DNA of 56,415 nt from Olivibacter sp. XZL3 (GCF_004368405.1 NZ_SBJH01000070.1:3616-60030), one strand, 5' to 3'; positions 29,022 to 38,974 are shown, numbered from the stretch's first letter. The notes: generated by a model from the sequence alone, not told the origin. Numbers and translations are program-made.

Positions 29022-29555
29022 TCAGGAGAAAAATAAAAGGAAAAATAATGATAGATAGCGTCGCAAGACTTTCAGGGCCGAAATGATGTGGTTTTCAACC
29101 GTTCTTGGAGAGATGGATAGGCGATGCGCTATTTCTGAGTAGCTTAAATATTCAAAACGGCTCATCCGAAATACGGTCCTTCGCATAGGAGGCATGGTAT
29201 TGATTACTTTATAAATTTTAGCTAAGGTTTCTTTGTGTTCTAGACTAGGGGGGTCATATGTGGTTTCGCCATTCGTCAGCAGGTGATTTTGCATCTCATA
29301 CAACAAAGATTGTTTACGGAGCTCGTCGATCAGCTTGCTCCGGGTAATTTGGAATAACTGTGCTTCGATAGAAATATCTATGCGCAATTTTTCTCTATCA
29401 TGCCATATTTTCATAAAGACTTGCTGTACTAGTTCTTCCGCCAGGTAGGTAGACTGGCATTTTTTGTATACGTATTGGTATACTCTTTTGTTCCAGTGCA
29501 TATAAAACGCCTCAAAGGATGGAATGTGACCGTTTTTTAAATCATTAGTATACAT
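29022..29555 (-). CDS. ECF RNA polymerase sigma factor, locus A
   Basis: 177 residues. Region 2 is seen at FEAFYMHWNKRVYQYVYKKC and AEELVQQVFMKIW, and region 4 at RRTVFRMSRFEYLSYSEIAH followed by RLSISPRTVENHIISALKVL. It should guide RNA polymerase to the promoter of its own locus when FecR lets it go. The protein ends in a hydrophobic tail (LSLFFLLFFS). fecR follows 75 bases downstream. Confidence 0.92.
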   Translation of the reverse strand: MYTNDLKNGHIPSFEAFYMHWNKRVYQYVYKKCQSTYLAEELVQQVFMKIWHDREKLRIDISIEAQLFQITRSKLIDELRKQSLLYEMQNHLLTNGETTYDPPSLEHKETLAKIYKVINTMPPMRRTVFRMSRFEYLSYSEIAHRLSISPRTVENHIISALKVLRRYLSLFFLLFFS

Positions 29556-29961
29556 AAATCACATAGAAGGCAGTCATTTGGTTGACAAACTCCACTAAAA
29601 TAGGGATTTTTTGAGTTTTTGACGTCATTTTGCTGAATAACTTGTCTGTATTTTTCCTTGGTGCTTCATTTTTCACTATTTGCTATTAACGATTTCGCCT
29701 CCTTTGGCTACAAAATCTTTTTTTAACTGTTCATAATTTGCCACACCAATGGCTTTGGTACAGCGTCAAGTATCGTGGGTGCATATGAGGTAAAAGGATA
29801 ATGCGCAATCGGTTGCGTTTATCAAAGGCTTGCAATTCTTCAAAAAAGTTTCTACCATTGATTGAAATTACCCGAATAAGGGTTCACCGCCGATTCAATT
29901 ATTGAACCAATATTAAACTGGGGATCAATCATAGTGTTTACATGATCAGCTTGATTGCTTT
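29556..29961. other. Divergent region between the sigma genes of loci A and B
   Basis: About 400 bases without a gene. It contains an operator-like palindrome at 29804-29817 (see entry) and, 55 bases before the locus B sigma, TTCAAT-T-ATTGAA (29894-29906), a perfect inverted repeat of 6-base arms. Short stretches such as TTTGGCTACAAAATC do not form a reading frame. Promoters for both sigma genes must be here. Confidence 0.4.
29804..29817 (+). promoter_or_regulatory. LacI/GalR-type operator-like site upstream of locus B sigma
   Basis: CGCAATCGGTTGCG: outer arms CGCAA and TTGCG pair perfectly, with the centre T-C-G-G. The inner AATCGGTT fits the AAnCGnTT core of LacI-family operators. The same 14 bases occur at 45186-45199, upstream of the next sigma gene. 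The distance from the site to the sigma start is about 145 bases. Confidence 0.5.
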
Positions 29962-30522
29962 ATGATGAATTGGAGCATTCGTAAAAAGAAGGTAGATCTT
30001 TTATCAATTGAAGAGTTGTTTAAGAGATACTATCCTCGTTTATTCGAATTTGCATATGGTTTACTTGGACACGAGCAAGAAGCAGAAGATATTGTTCAAG
30101 ATGCTTTTGTCGTTTTTTGCGAGCAACAAGGGCGAATTAATTGGAATGATCAAGCCATTAAATCTTATCTTTATACGACCGTTAAACACGATGCCCTAAA
30201 CCGCATCCGACATGGTCGTGTGGTCGTAAGTTATCAGCAGCGGCATCAAGCACCTCTTGCGGAGGAAAATCTAATCCTAGACCATCTGATCCATTCGGAA
30301 GTCATTGGAGAACTCATGGACGCTTTAGATAAATTGCCTAAAGGTTGCGCATTGGTATGTAGGTTAGGTTATTTAGAAGGACTTAAAAATGCGCAGATAG
30401 CCGAATTAATGGGGGTGAGTATCCATACCGTGAAAAGTCAGAAACAAAGGGCACTACATCTTTTAAAGCAGCAGCTCGGAGCAGCAGCTTTTATCTTATT
30501 ATTGGCTGTTTTGATAAGATGA
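29962..30522 (+). CDS. ECF RNA polymerase sigma factor, locus B
   Basis: 186 residues with region 2 (SIEELFKRYYPRLFEFAYGL, then EAEDIVQDAFVVF) and region 4 (LPKGCALVCRLGYLEGLKNA, then ELMGVSIHTVKSQKQRALHL). It has a hydrophobic end (GAAAFILLLAVLIR). It probably works with the FecR at 31,175, but the two genes are 650 bases apart, the gap being filled by an odd non-coding element. Two ATG codons stand in tandem at the start; either may be used. Confidence 0.88.
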   Translation: MMNWSIRKKKVDLLSIEELFKRYYPRLFEFAYGLLGHEQEAEDIVQDAFVVFCEQQGRINWNDQAIKSYLYTTVKHDALNRIRHGRVVVSYQQRHQAPLAEENLILDHLIHSEVIGELMDALDKLPKGCALVCRLGYLEGLKNAQIAELMGVSIHTVKSQKQRALHLLKQQLGAAAFILLLAVLIR

Positions 30523-30621
30523 GGCTGTTCATGTATAAACACTTTCTTCGTTAACCATAAATTGGAAGATAGCTTTTTAGTTTACCTATATTGCTCGTTA
30601 TAAATGAACCTTTATTTTAGA

Positions 30622-31024
30622 CTTCTTTTTTCCGCAAAAAGAAGCAAAACCTCCCGCTGCACCTAGTTGCTACAAGGGTTAGTGCCTCCACCTGCAAGCC
30701 GCAACTAGCTGAGGCGGTTTTTAGCAGAACGGAGAGACCTTGCGAGTAAGCAGAGCCGTTCCGAAGTACACCAGTGGCATCAGCTTGCGAAGGAAGCAAT
30801 CGGCAGCTAAACATGCCTATTTGAGCTTTTTAGCGAAGCTAACGAGAATAGAGCAAAAGACGAACGAAGCATGGTTTTGTGGGAAAGGGTGTCTCCTTTT
30901 GCGGCCGGCATGTTGGCCACGGATTGCAACGAAGTAAGCTAGCCAGGCATTTTGGTTCCTTTGTTGCGGACAAAGGAACTAGCCTGTGCGGCAATGAGCA
31001 CGGAAGGGGTTGAGGGCAAAGGTA
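30622..31024 (+). repeat. Hairpin-bounded non-coding element between sigma and fecR of locus B
   Basis: A block of about 400 bases in a gene-free stretch from 30,523 to 31,174. It opens with CTTCTTTTT-(5)-AAAAAGAAG (30622-30644). It contains CTAGTTGC/GCAACTAG arms at 30663-30670 and 30701-30708. Near its end is a 10-bp stem GTTCCTTTGT-TGCGG-ACAAAGGAAC (30955-30979) inside AGGC/GCCT (30945 and 30985). It has several GAAGC and GTAAGCTAG-type words and a different texture from the flanking sequence, with no reading frame above 70 codons. It looks like a repetitive extragenic element or an RNA-forming mobile remnant, but I can compare it with nothing here. Confidence 0.5.
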
Positions 31025-31174
31025 AAAAATATCAATATGCATAAATTAAAGCTTCATTTATTATAGCTATATAGTACGAATGCAGCGGTAACAGATTTTA
31101 AAAAAATAAAAAAAAATTCCATCCTTTTCTCACGCTTAGGTGCCTTAGTATATAAAAGCAAAAAGATATTAAGC

Positions 31175-32350
31175 ATGCAGGATCCTTTAGAGATAGCTCG
31201 ATTAATAGCAGGATATATACGCCAAACGCTTACGGAGGAGGAAGAAGCGCATTTCAAAACATTGTTAGCTGATGATCCGCGCATAAGAAAGCTTTTGGAA
31301 AGCTATAAAAATAATGCTCACGTTGAGCAGAAACTGCATGCCTTGCAGAGGCATGATGTTGCTAATGCCTGGGAACGATTTGTCGATAAAAAGTACAAAA
31401 AGAAAAGTCAGATCGGATGGATTTCTGCTGTAAGTGCTGCTGCTATTTTGCTTTTAGTATTAATGGGTCCGTGGAATAAGCACAAAGATGCTAAAATTAT
31501 ACCTGACAAATATAAGCGCTATGCAAATGATGTGCTCCCCGGCGGAAATCAGGCCCAGCTTTTATTGTCGGACGGAAGAACAGTTGAGCTAAACGATCAG
31601 GCTATGGAGCTTCATGAAAAGAATGGAATCGTATTGAGCGGAGCCACGGGAGAATTAGTTTATAGCCAAGCAGCTCAAAAGGGAAGTCAAGAAATTTATA
31701 ATACGGTGGTGGTTCCTAAAGGTGGGACCTATAAGATAACACTTTCAGATGGCACACGTGTTTGGATAAACGCCTCCTCTTCCCTACGTTTTCCCGTAAA
31801 CTTTGCAGCAAATGAACGGAAAATTCAATTGAAAGGAGAAGCTTATTTCGAAGTGAACAAAGATCATCACAATCCTTTTAAAATTGAAATGAACGGTTCT
31901 GACATTACGGTTCTAGGAACAAGCTTCAACGTAGCTGGATACGAACCGGATAAAACAACGACAACCCTCTTAAATGGCGCAGTAAAAGTAAGCAATAGGC
32001 ATTCGGAAAACATTCTTAAACCTGGTCAACAAGCCGTTGTGCAAGAAAATGACATTAAAGTAGGAACGGCTGATCTTGAAAAATCAGTGGCATGGAAAGA
32101 TGGATATTTTATGTTTAGCGAAGATCCGATCGTGCCGGTATTGGAGCAGATTGCCCGATGGTATGATCTTGAATTAGCGTTCATAGATAAAATACCCGCG
32201 ATGCATATTGGTGGCAGCGTAAGCCGGAGTGAAAATCTGAGTGAAGTACTCGAGATGCTTAAAGATGTGAGCGGACTGGCATTTCAGGTGGAAGGGAAAA
32301 AACTGATCATTAAATTAAATAATAAGGCTATGCATAAAACACCAACATAA
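31175..32350 (+). CDS. FecR anti-sigma factor, locus B
   Basis: 391 residues: a cytoplasmic part with an N-terminal helical region (MQDPLEIARLIAGYIRQTL), a membrane helix (about 79-98, GWISAVSAAAILLLVLMG), the FecR domain (about 170-265: VVVPKGGTYKITLSDGTRVW, KGEAYFEVNKDHHNPFKIE, VLGTSFNVAGYEPDKTTTT), and a DUF4974 domain (about 295-385: AWKDGYFMFSEDPIVPVLEQ). It is the sensor half of the ECF/FecR pair. The SusC that follows has the STN domain able to signal to it. Its leader (31111-31160) shares an AAAAAATTCC-type pattern with that of the locus C fecR. Confidence 0.94.
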   Translation: MQDPLEIARLIAGYIRQTLTEEEEAHFKTLLADDPRIRKLLESYKNNAHVEQKLHALQRHDVANAWERFVDKKYKKKSQIGWISAVSAAAILLLVLMGPWNKHKDAKIIPDKYKRYANDVLPGGNQAQLLLSDGRTVELNDQAMELHEKNGIVLSGATGELVYSQAAQKGSQEIYNTVVVPKGGTYKITLSDGTRVWINASSSLRFPVNFAANERKIQLKGEAYFEVNKDHHNPFKIEMNGSDITVLGTSFNVAGYEPDKTTTTLLNGAVKVSNRHSENILKPGQQAVVQENDIKVGTADLEKSVAWKDGYFMFSEDPIVPVLEQIARWYDLELAFIDKIPAMHIGGSVSRSENLSEVLEMLKDVSGLAFQVEGKKLIIKLNNKAMHKTPT

Positions 32351-32470
32351 ATAAATGACTCAATAAAACAGATGCCGGAGATGCGCCAACACCTCCGGCG
32401 GAAGTTAAGGCCAAGCCAAAAAAATGAACGGATACATCAAATTTATAACCAACCCTAACTATACGAAAAT

Positions 32471-35400
32471 ATGGATTACTTAGTTGACAACAAAGGGCCA
32501 AGTGTAGAAAACCATCATCGTTGTCTGAAAAGGATTTATCAGTCCGTCCAGCAGCTAGAGAAGTACACGGTTCTTACCAGAACAAATTATTTACGGATGA
32601 AGTTAACATTGTTATTAATGTTTATCTTTTCACTTGGACTGCATGCGGCAGGGAATGCGCAGCAAGTGAGTCTATCGGTAAAAGAAGCCTCCTTGAAAGA
32701 GGTACTCACGGTGCTGAAAGGTCAGACAAATTACCGTTTTCTGTATAATGAAGAACAGTTGAAACAGGCAGGTTCTGTGTCACTTCATATAGAGAAAGTG
32801 TCGATACAGGATGCCTTGAATAAAATCCTCAGCAACAAAAAGCTGAGCTATCGCATGCACAATACCACCATTACGATTATACCGGATAGGGAAGAGCCAA
32901 CGCCTTCACTGGTGCAGGATTTGGAAGTGAAAGGTACAGTCAAAGACTCTATCGCGGCACTAGCAGGTGTCTCCGTTTTTGTGAAAGGCTCCACTTCTAT
33001 TGGTACCACCACCAACAGCAATGGTCAATATACCCTTCGGGTGCCGGCAAATGCGGTGTTGGTATTTCGTTTCGTTGGTTATGCCGAGCAGGAAATTTCC
33101 TTAAACGGAAGAACAGCGGTAGATGTGATCTTAAAAAGTATGGAATCACGGCTGGATGAAGTGGTTGTGGTAGGTTATGGTACACAGAAAAAAGGAGATT
33201 TAACAGGGGCCATATCCTCCTTGAGTGCGGATGATTTAACAAAGGGGGGAGCCATTAGCAATGTGGCGCAGGCTATTCAGGGAAGAGCCTCAGGGGTAGT
33301 CGTTACCCAGAACTCTAAGGCTCCCGGAGGAAGTATGTCTATCCGTATTCGCGGTTCAAATTCCGTCAGTAGTAGTAATGAACCCCTCTACGTCATCGAT
33401 GGGTTCCCAAGTAATAATGGGGTGAATATCAACCCAGATGACATTGCCTCTATGGAAATTTTAAAAGACGCTTCCGCTACAGCGATTTATGGTTCACGAG
33501 GTGCGAACGGGGTGGTATTGATTACGACAAAACGCGGTAAGACGGGACAAAGCAATGTTGCTTATAATGGCTATGTGGGTACACAGAAAGCCATTAATCC
33601 CTATAAGCTGTTGGACGGAAAATCATACATGTTTTTAGCGAACGATTTATACAAAGAAATAAACGGACAGGAAGGAATTGAAAACGGTGTGTATACACAG
33701 TCGCAGTTGAACTCCGACGTGAATACGGATTGGGTAAGAGAGGCAACACGGACAGCCGTTGTGCAAAATCATAATGTCCAGTTTACAGGTGGAAGTGAAA
33801 AAACCAAAGTACTTAGTAGCATCGGTTATTTTGACCAAAAAGGTATTTTGAAAACAACTGATTTCGGACGAGTTTCTGGCAGGATAAATATTGATCAAAC
33901 GATCAACGATTATGTGAAAGCCGGGGCTTCTGTTTTTGGTCAGCGCGAAAGTTCAAACTATCAAATTTATGATGGTAATATTTTGAATTCAAATGTATTA
34001 TATAGCGTGTTGACCTATGATCCTACCGTTCCCGTCTATGATGCAAACGGAGCTTTTGGACGGCCTCCGGGTGGAAGAGGGGATAATCCTTTGGCGAATC
34101 TCATGTCGCGTCAAAATGACGTACAGAAAGATAAGTTTAATGGAAACCTCTACTTAGAAATAACACCTTTTGAAGGACTTACCGCCCGTTTTGATGCAGG
34201 TACCGAAATTTTACACGATCAGTTAGGGACCTATTTGTCAAAAGAATCTTATCAAGGAAGTATTGATAATGGGGTGGCTTCGCAGGCCGATTATAACCTT
34301 ACCCACAACTTGGCGGATATGTTCATCACCTATGACAAAACATTTGGTAAACACCACTTAAATGTCATGGGAGGTTATTCGTATGAAAAGTTTATTAATA
34401 ATAATAAAGGAATCAATGTGTATGGCTTTTCAACGGATTTATATGGATACAATAATCTAGGTGCTGCCTCCACGATCTCAGGTGTGAATTCGGCGAAGTC
34501 GGAGAACATGTTAGTATCTTTCTTTGGCCGGGCGAACTACTCCTTCAATGACAAATATTTGTTTACGGTTACGGTGAGACATGACGGTTCCTCGCGCTTT
34601 GGCGCGGATAACAAATGGGGCACTTTTCCTTCCGGATCCTTTGCCTGGAAAATGATTAACGAACCATTCATGCAAAATCAACAGCTCCTTTCTGATCTTA
34701 AATTCCGTTTGGGTTATGGTAAAACCGGTAATGAGCGTATTGGGAATTATGCCTCTTTTGGTTTGATGAGTAATGCCAATTATACCTTCGACGGTATAGG
34801 CAATACTAGCGGCACCTATTTGAATATTACATCACCGGCAAATACGAAGCTAAAGTGGGAAACCACTGCTCAATATAACGCAGGAGTAGACCTTGCGTTG
34901 TTAAATGACCGTATTGCCTTCACCATGGATGCTTATTATAAGAAAACAAGCGACCTATTGATTCGGCTGAATCTTCCGCTTTATTCGGGATATACTTCCG
35001 GACAAAGTAATGTAGGTTCTGTTTCTAATAAAGGATTGGAGTTTGCTATTGCCACAAAAAATCTCACCGGTGCATTCACCTGGGATACCAAATTGAATTT
35101 TGCCATGAACCGAAATGAGGTGCTTGATCTGGGTGGCGACAACGATATTTATATCACTTCATCTAAACCGATGGGCACCGTATCAGAAGAAGCTTATGCG
35201 GTTATTCGGGAAGGAGATCCATTGGGCTCGCTCTTTGGTTATCAGTACATCGGGGTTATCCAACAGGGAGAATCCTACACACCGCAACCGAATTCGAAAG
35301 CAGGCGATCCAAAGTTTGCGGACGTGAATGGCGATGGTATTATTACGGCGGCGGATCGAACCATCATCGGCTCGGCGTATCCGAAACTTACCTATGGTAT

Positions 35401-35899
35401 TACCAATACATTTGCCTACAAAAATTTTGATCTCTCAGCGTTCATTTATGGAAATTTAGGCAATGATTTATTGAACATGACCCGTATGAACCTGGAATGG
35501 AATCGATCTGTGGAAGCCTTGAACCGATGGACGCCTGAAAACACGAACACGGATCTGCCTCGGAATGGATTTTATTATACCGAGTATGGTGGTTATGTGA
35601 ATGACCATTTTGTTGAAAGTGCCTCTTTCTTGCGGCTGAAGAATCTGACACTCGGGTATACGGTTCCCTTGAAAACGAAAGCCATGCAATCCTTACGCGT
35701 GTACGTCATGGCCGAAAACCTGTTCACCATCAGTGGTTACTCGGGTTGGGATCCGGAGGTAGATACCAAAGGCTATGAAAATGATTCCTTGATCAAATAT
35801 AGTTCGAATGCCCAGACAGCAAATGCCGGTGCAGGTTTAGATTTTAACTCTTATCCTAGTATGCGTGCCTTTACGTTCGGTATTAATGTTAATTTTTAA
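32471..35899 (+). CDS. SusC/RagA TonB-dependent transporter with STN domain, locus B
   Basis: 1,142 residues. A long N-terminal region precedes a signal peptide at about 43-64 (MKLTLLLMFIFSLGLHAAG). Then come the STN signalling domain (67-137), a CarboxypepD_reg-like domain (152-225), the TonB contact segment DEVVVVGYGTQ (229-239), the plug (NPDDIASMEILKDASATAIY) and the barrel with the typical C-terminal strand. The STN domain allows signalling to FecR in the inner membrane, so the transporter both imports and reports its substrate. The start could also be the ATG at residue 43 if the extra N-terminus is not made; such extensions are common in this group. Confidence 0.94.
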   Translation: MDYLVDNKGPSVENHHRCLKRIYQSVQQLEKYTVLTRTNYLRMKLTLLLMFIFSLGLHAAGNAQQVSLSVKEASLKEVLTVLKGQTNYRFLYNEEQLKQAGSVSLHIEKVSIQDALNKILSNKKLSYRMHNTTITIIPDREEPTPSLVQDLEVKGTVKDSIAALAGVSVFVKGSTSIGTTTNSNGQYTLRVPANAVLVFRFVGYAEQEISLNGRTAVDVILKSMESRLDEVVVVGYGTQKKGDLTGAISSLSADDLTKGGAISNVAQAIQGRASGVVVTQNSKAPGGSMSIRIRGSNSVSSSNEPLYVIDGFPSNNGVNINPDDIASMEILKDASATAIYGSRGANGVVLITTKRGKTGQSNVAYNGYVGTQKAINPYKLLDGKSYMFLANDLYKEINGQEGIENGVYTQSQLNSDVNTDWVREATRTAVVQNHNVQFTGGSEKTKVLSSIGYFDQKGILKTTDFGRVSGRINIDQTINDYVKAGASVFGQRESSNYQIYDGNILNSNVLYSVLTYDPTVPVYDANGAFGRPPGGRGDNPLANLMSRQNDVQKDKFNGNLYLEITPFEGLTARFDAGTEILHDQLGTYLSKESYQGSIDNGVASQADYNLTHNLADMFITYDKTFGKHHLNVMGGYSYEKFINNNKGINVYGFSTDLYGYNNLGAASTISGVNSAKSENMLVSFFGRANYSFNDKYLFTVTVRHDGSSRFGADNKWGTFPSGSFAWKMINEPFMQNQQLLSDLKFRLGYGKTGNERIGNYASFGLMSNANYTFDGIGNTSGTYLNITSPANTKLKWETTAQYNAGVDLALLNDRIAFTMDAYYKKTSDLLIRLNLPLYSGYTSGQSNVGSVSNKGLEFAIATKNLTGAFTWDTKLNFAMNRNEVLDLGGDNDIYITSSKPMGTVSEEAYAVIREGDPLGSLFGYQYIGVIQQGESYTPQPNSKAGDPKFADVNGDGIITAADRTIIGSAYPKLTYGITNTFAYKNFDLSAFIYGNLGNDLLNMTRMNLEWNRSVEALNRWTPENTNTDLPRNGFYYTEYGGYVNDHFVESASFLRLKNLTLGYTVPLKTKAMQSLRVYVMAENLFTISGYSGWDPEVDTKGYENDSLIKYSSNAQTANAGAGLDFNSYPSMRAFTFGINVNF

Positions 35900-35909
35900 A
35901 AACGAAAAG

Positions 35910-37463
35910 ATGAACTTTATAAAACTAAGCCAACGTTTTTTATATTTCAGTATGGTTTTAGCGAGTGTCAGTGCTTGCACCAAACTGGAACCAGAGTTGT
36001 ATAGCGACTTAACGACAGAGAATGCGTATTCTACGGAAAGCGATATCAATGCGGCGCTTACCGGTACTTATGCAAGCTTAGGCCCCTATCCGGGAGATGC
36101 CTACCTCTATTATGCGGGTTACTTGGTCATGATTACCGACTATGCTACGGATATGGGCTTTTCTACCGCTGCAGGTAACCCCACGCATTTAAGTAACTTC
36201 TCGTATGATGAAAACAACCGGTACTTTAAAAGTAACTGGCAAAATATGTATCAGGTCATTTCCAATGCCAACCTATTGATAGACAATATCGATGCGGTGT
36301 CAGGCATGAGTGATGAAAATAAAAACCTAGTATTGGGACAGGCCCGTTTTTTACGCGCTTTGGCTTATAATGATTTGACGGATGGATGGGGCCCTGTTCC
36401 TTTAATTACTGCCACAAAAAATCCAGCGGAAAGTTATAATACCCCTTTGTCGTCCGTAGAACAAGTTGATTCCTTGATCCATAGCGATTGCCAGTTTGCC
36501 GCGGAAGTATTACCCGAAAGGTGGACAAGCGAACTAGGCTTAGCCAGAGCAACGAAAGGTGCTGCACTTACTTTGTTGGGTAAAAACTATATGCGTGCAC
36601 ATCAATACGAGCAAGCCAAGGTGTATATTGATCAGGTGCTTGCACTCCGTGATCAAGGGGTGTATACCTTGAATGCTGATTTTAAGAATGAATGGTCAGA
36701 ATCCAATAAAATGGACAAAGGGATGATCTTCGGGATCTTGCATGAGTCGGCTTTAAATGGCGGTGAAATTACCAATCACTTTGGTCCCAGTGATCATCCG
36801 GAGGTGACCGATCGTTGGCAATATTACGGTGTCTCTTTACAATTTTGGCGCAAGTTCGATGATCGCGATCCCCGGAAGCAATTCTTCTATTACAATTATG
36901 AAGGCAATGCGGCGCGAGACGGCTCCACCAGCCATGGTTTTTATTATATGATACCAAGACCGGGACAAACAACCGCTCCGAATGACACAACGAAGCTCAT
37001 GCAGAATGTGGCGACAAAAAAATACTCCTATGAGATGGTAAACGGGTCGTATCTCGATGGCCGGACCATTCAGGTCTTCCGGATAGCGGACGTTATCCTG
37101 TGTAAGGCAGAGATTGAAAATGCCTTGGGAGGACCCTCGGCGGGCTTACCGTATTTGAACGAAATCAGAAAAAGAGCAGGTGCACCCTTACTGGGGGAAA
37201 GCACTGATTTTCCTGCGCCAGCTAGCAACGATGAATTTATTGACGCATTGGTAAATGAACGTGGTTTTGAGTTGGTATTTGAGTACAAACGTAAAGCGGA
37301 TCTGATCCGTTTGGGTAAGTACGAAGAGATCTGTAATGAATACCTACAGGCACGGGGCATGACGCCGAAGGTTACCGAAAAGCTGCGGTATTTTCCTTAT
37401 CCTTTAGATGAGGCAAATCTACACCCGGAAATGGCGGCCGCTAATGCACAACGTTTACCTTAG
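35910..37463 (+). CDS. SusD/RagB outer-membrane lipoprotein, locus B
   Basis: 517 residues, with a lipoprotein signal (MVLASVSAC) and the SusD-like_3/SusD_RagB layout: LTTENAYSTESDINAALTGT at the start and FIDALVNERGFELVFEYKRK with RLGKYEEICNEYLQ near the end. Works as a surface lid with the SusC of locus B. I start at 35910 (MNFIKLSQ), 10 bases after susC; longer frames begin inside susC. Confidence 0.94.
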   Translation: MNFIKLSQRFLYFSMVLASVSACTKLEPELYSDLTTENAYSTESDINAALTGTYASLGPYPGDAYLYYAGYLVMITDYATDMGFSTAAGNPTHLSNFSYDENNRYFKSNWQNMYQVISNANLLIDNIDAVSGMSDENKNLVLGQARFLRALAYNDLTDGWGPVPLITATKNPAESYNTPLSSVEQVDSLIHSDCQFAAEVLPERWTSELGLARATKGAALTLLGKNYMRAHQYEQAKVYIDQVLALRDQGVYTLNADFKNEWSESNKMDKGMIFGILHESALNGGEITNHFGPSDHPEVTDRWQYYGVSLQFWRKFDDRDPRKQFFYYNYEGNAARDGSTSHGFYYMIPRPGQTTAPNDTTKLMQNVATKKYSYEMVNGSYLDGRTIQVFRIADVILCKAEIENALGGPSAGLPYLNEIRKRAGAPLLGESTDFPAPASNDEFIDALVNERGFELVFEYKRKADLIRLGKYEEICNEYLQARGMTPKVTEKLRYFPYPLDEANLHPEMAAANAQRLP

Positions 37464-37473
37464 TCTGTTTCAA

Positions 37474-38964
37474 ATGAATAAAAAGAACATTCTCGTTAGC
37501 CTTTTTATAGTAGCCCTCCTTTATGGAGGCTACTATTTTTACAGTCATGATATTCAAATCGTCAATATCCAGCTATCATCGCCAGACAATTCGGCTATTA
37601 AAGAAGATATTCGTATACAGTTAAATAAACCGGCCACAGTATATGTGGAGTATTGGGCTGGAAAGGATGGAAAGCATTATCTGACACCCGTGCGACAGGC
37701 TGCGACAGAACATTTGATTAACCTTTTATTGTTGGAAGCAGAAACAGACTATCACTACCGCATTGTACTGGATCGACTCGTTCCTATTAAATCGAAAACC
37801 ATGCATTTTCAAACCCGAAAGCAATCCCCCTGGATGGTACACGATTGGATTAAGGAAAATCACCCGCATGACGCAGGCGCTCTAGGAGAAGGCCTCACGA
37901 TGCTTTGTTATCGCGAATTCCCAGGATATATCGCCATGGTAGATGGCAAAGGGGTTATCAAATGGTATTGGCAAGAGGAGAAGATGGGCGTAAGGATTGC
38001 TTCCCTCACACCGAGAGGAACGGTTTTAGCGCTGTTAGCGCCGGTAGGGAAAGACGAGTTCGCGAAACCTCAGGAAAATAAACCCTTCGTAAAAAGCGGC
38101 TTAGGGTATAGTTTACGTACCGGAAAGACCGGTTTTATGGGTGGGACGGAGTTGGTAGAAATTGATTTAACCGGTTATGTGCGTTGGCGCTTGAACACCG
38201 ATAAGCTGGGAATGATTGTGCACCATGATCTGCGTATGGACCAATCAAACCACATCGTTGCGGTAGTGAGAGATTATATATTGGATGAACGGAAGCAGGG
38301 TATACCCCGAGATACCTTGTGGGGTGATGGTGTAGTGGTCATGGATACCACGGGCAAGGTGTTAAAAAAATGGTCGGCTTGGGATCAGTGGGATACCGCA
38401 AAGGATGTGCGGTTGGACAGTTTAAAGCACGATCGCTTCCATATCAATACCATATCCTTTGATAAGGATAGTAATTACATTGTTTCGTCTCCCATTGAAA
38501 ACCAAGTATGGAAAATCGATGCGCAGACGGGGAAAACCTTGTGGCGCTTGGGTAAAGGGGGCGACTTTCAGATGAACGCATCGGATTATTTCTATTTCCA
38601 ACATGCACCGCATATCAATCAGGAGGGTGATCTGATGCTTTTTGACAATGGAGATTTTTCTCCACGTGATTCGTCCACCACCAATAAAGTTTCCAGAGCG
38701 TTGTCTTTTACCTTAAATACGGAAGAAAAGACCGCTACGAAAAAGCTGGATGTGCCGCTACCAAATAAGCAATATACAGCGCGGATGGGGAGCGCCTATT
38801 TACTGCCCAATGGCAATATCTTGCAAACCAGCTCGAAAACAGGTAGCGTGCTCATTTCGGATAAGCTGGGGAAAGTACTGTGGGAGCTAAATACGTATTT
38901 TATACCCTATAGAGCGGAATATGTGCCCGATAGCCTGTGGAAAAAATACAGACGGACCGAATAA
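37474..38964 (+). CDS. Aryl-sulfate sulfotransferase-like protein
   Basis: 496 residues: an N-terminal membrane segment (about 7-24, VSLFIVALLYGGYYFYS), a beta-rich domain and a six-bladed propeller of the ASST (arylsulfotransferase) type. Visible motifs are GLTMLCYREFPGYIAMVDGK, VHHDLRMDQSNHIVAVVRDY (about 248-266), FHINTISFDKDSNYIVSSP, and FQHAPHINQEGDLMLFDNGD (about 374). The family moves sulfate from one phenol or sulfate ester to another acceptor in the periplasm, using an active histidine. It begins 10 bases after susD and ends 10 bases before the GH-like gene, so it belongs to the operon. Which of the histidines is catalytic cannot be settled here. Confidence 0.78.
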   Translation: MNKKNILVSLFIVALLYGGYYFYSHDIQIVNIQLSSPDNSAIKEDIRIQLNKPATVYVEYWAGKDGKHYLTPVRQAATEHLINLLLLEAETDYHYRIVLDRLVPIKSKTMHFQTRKQSPWMVHDWIKENHPHDAGALGEGLTMLCYREFPGYIAMVDGKGVIKWYWQEEKMGVRIASLTPRGTVLALLAPVGKDEFAKPQENKPFVKSGLGYSLRTGKTGFMGGTELVEIDLTGYVRWRLNTDKLGMIVHHDLRMDQSNHIVAVVRDYILDERKQGIPRDTLWGDGVVVMDTTGKVLKKWSAWDQWDTAKDVRLDSLKHDRFHINTISFDKDSNYIVSSPIENQVWKIDAQTGKTLWRLGKGGDFQMNASDYFYFQHAPHINQEGDLMLFDNGDFSPRDSSTTNKVSRALSFTLNTEEKTATKKLDVPLPNKQYTARMGSAYLLPNGNILQTSSKTGSVLISDKLGKVLWELNTYFIPYRAEYVPDSLWKKYRRTE

Positions 38965-38974
38965 ATAAACATTC

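Noticed and set aside
29801-29823. Intrinsic terminator between loci A and B
   Set aside because: The palindrome has a 4-base centre and no stable T-run; its exact repeat elsewhere points to a protein-binding site.
30617-31042. Short frames of about 65 codons in the locus B element
   Set aside because: No start signals or protein-like composition; the hairpins give better sense as non-coding sequence.
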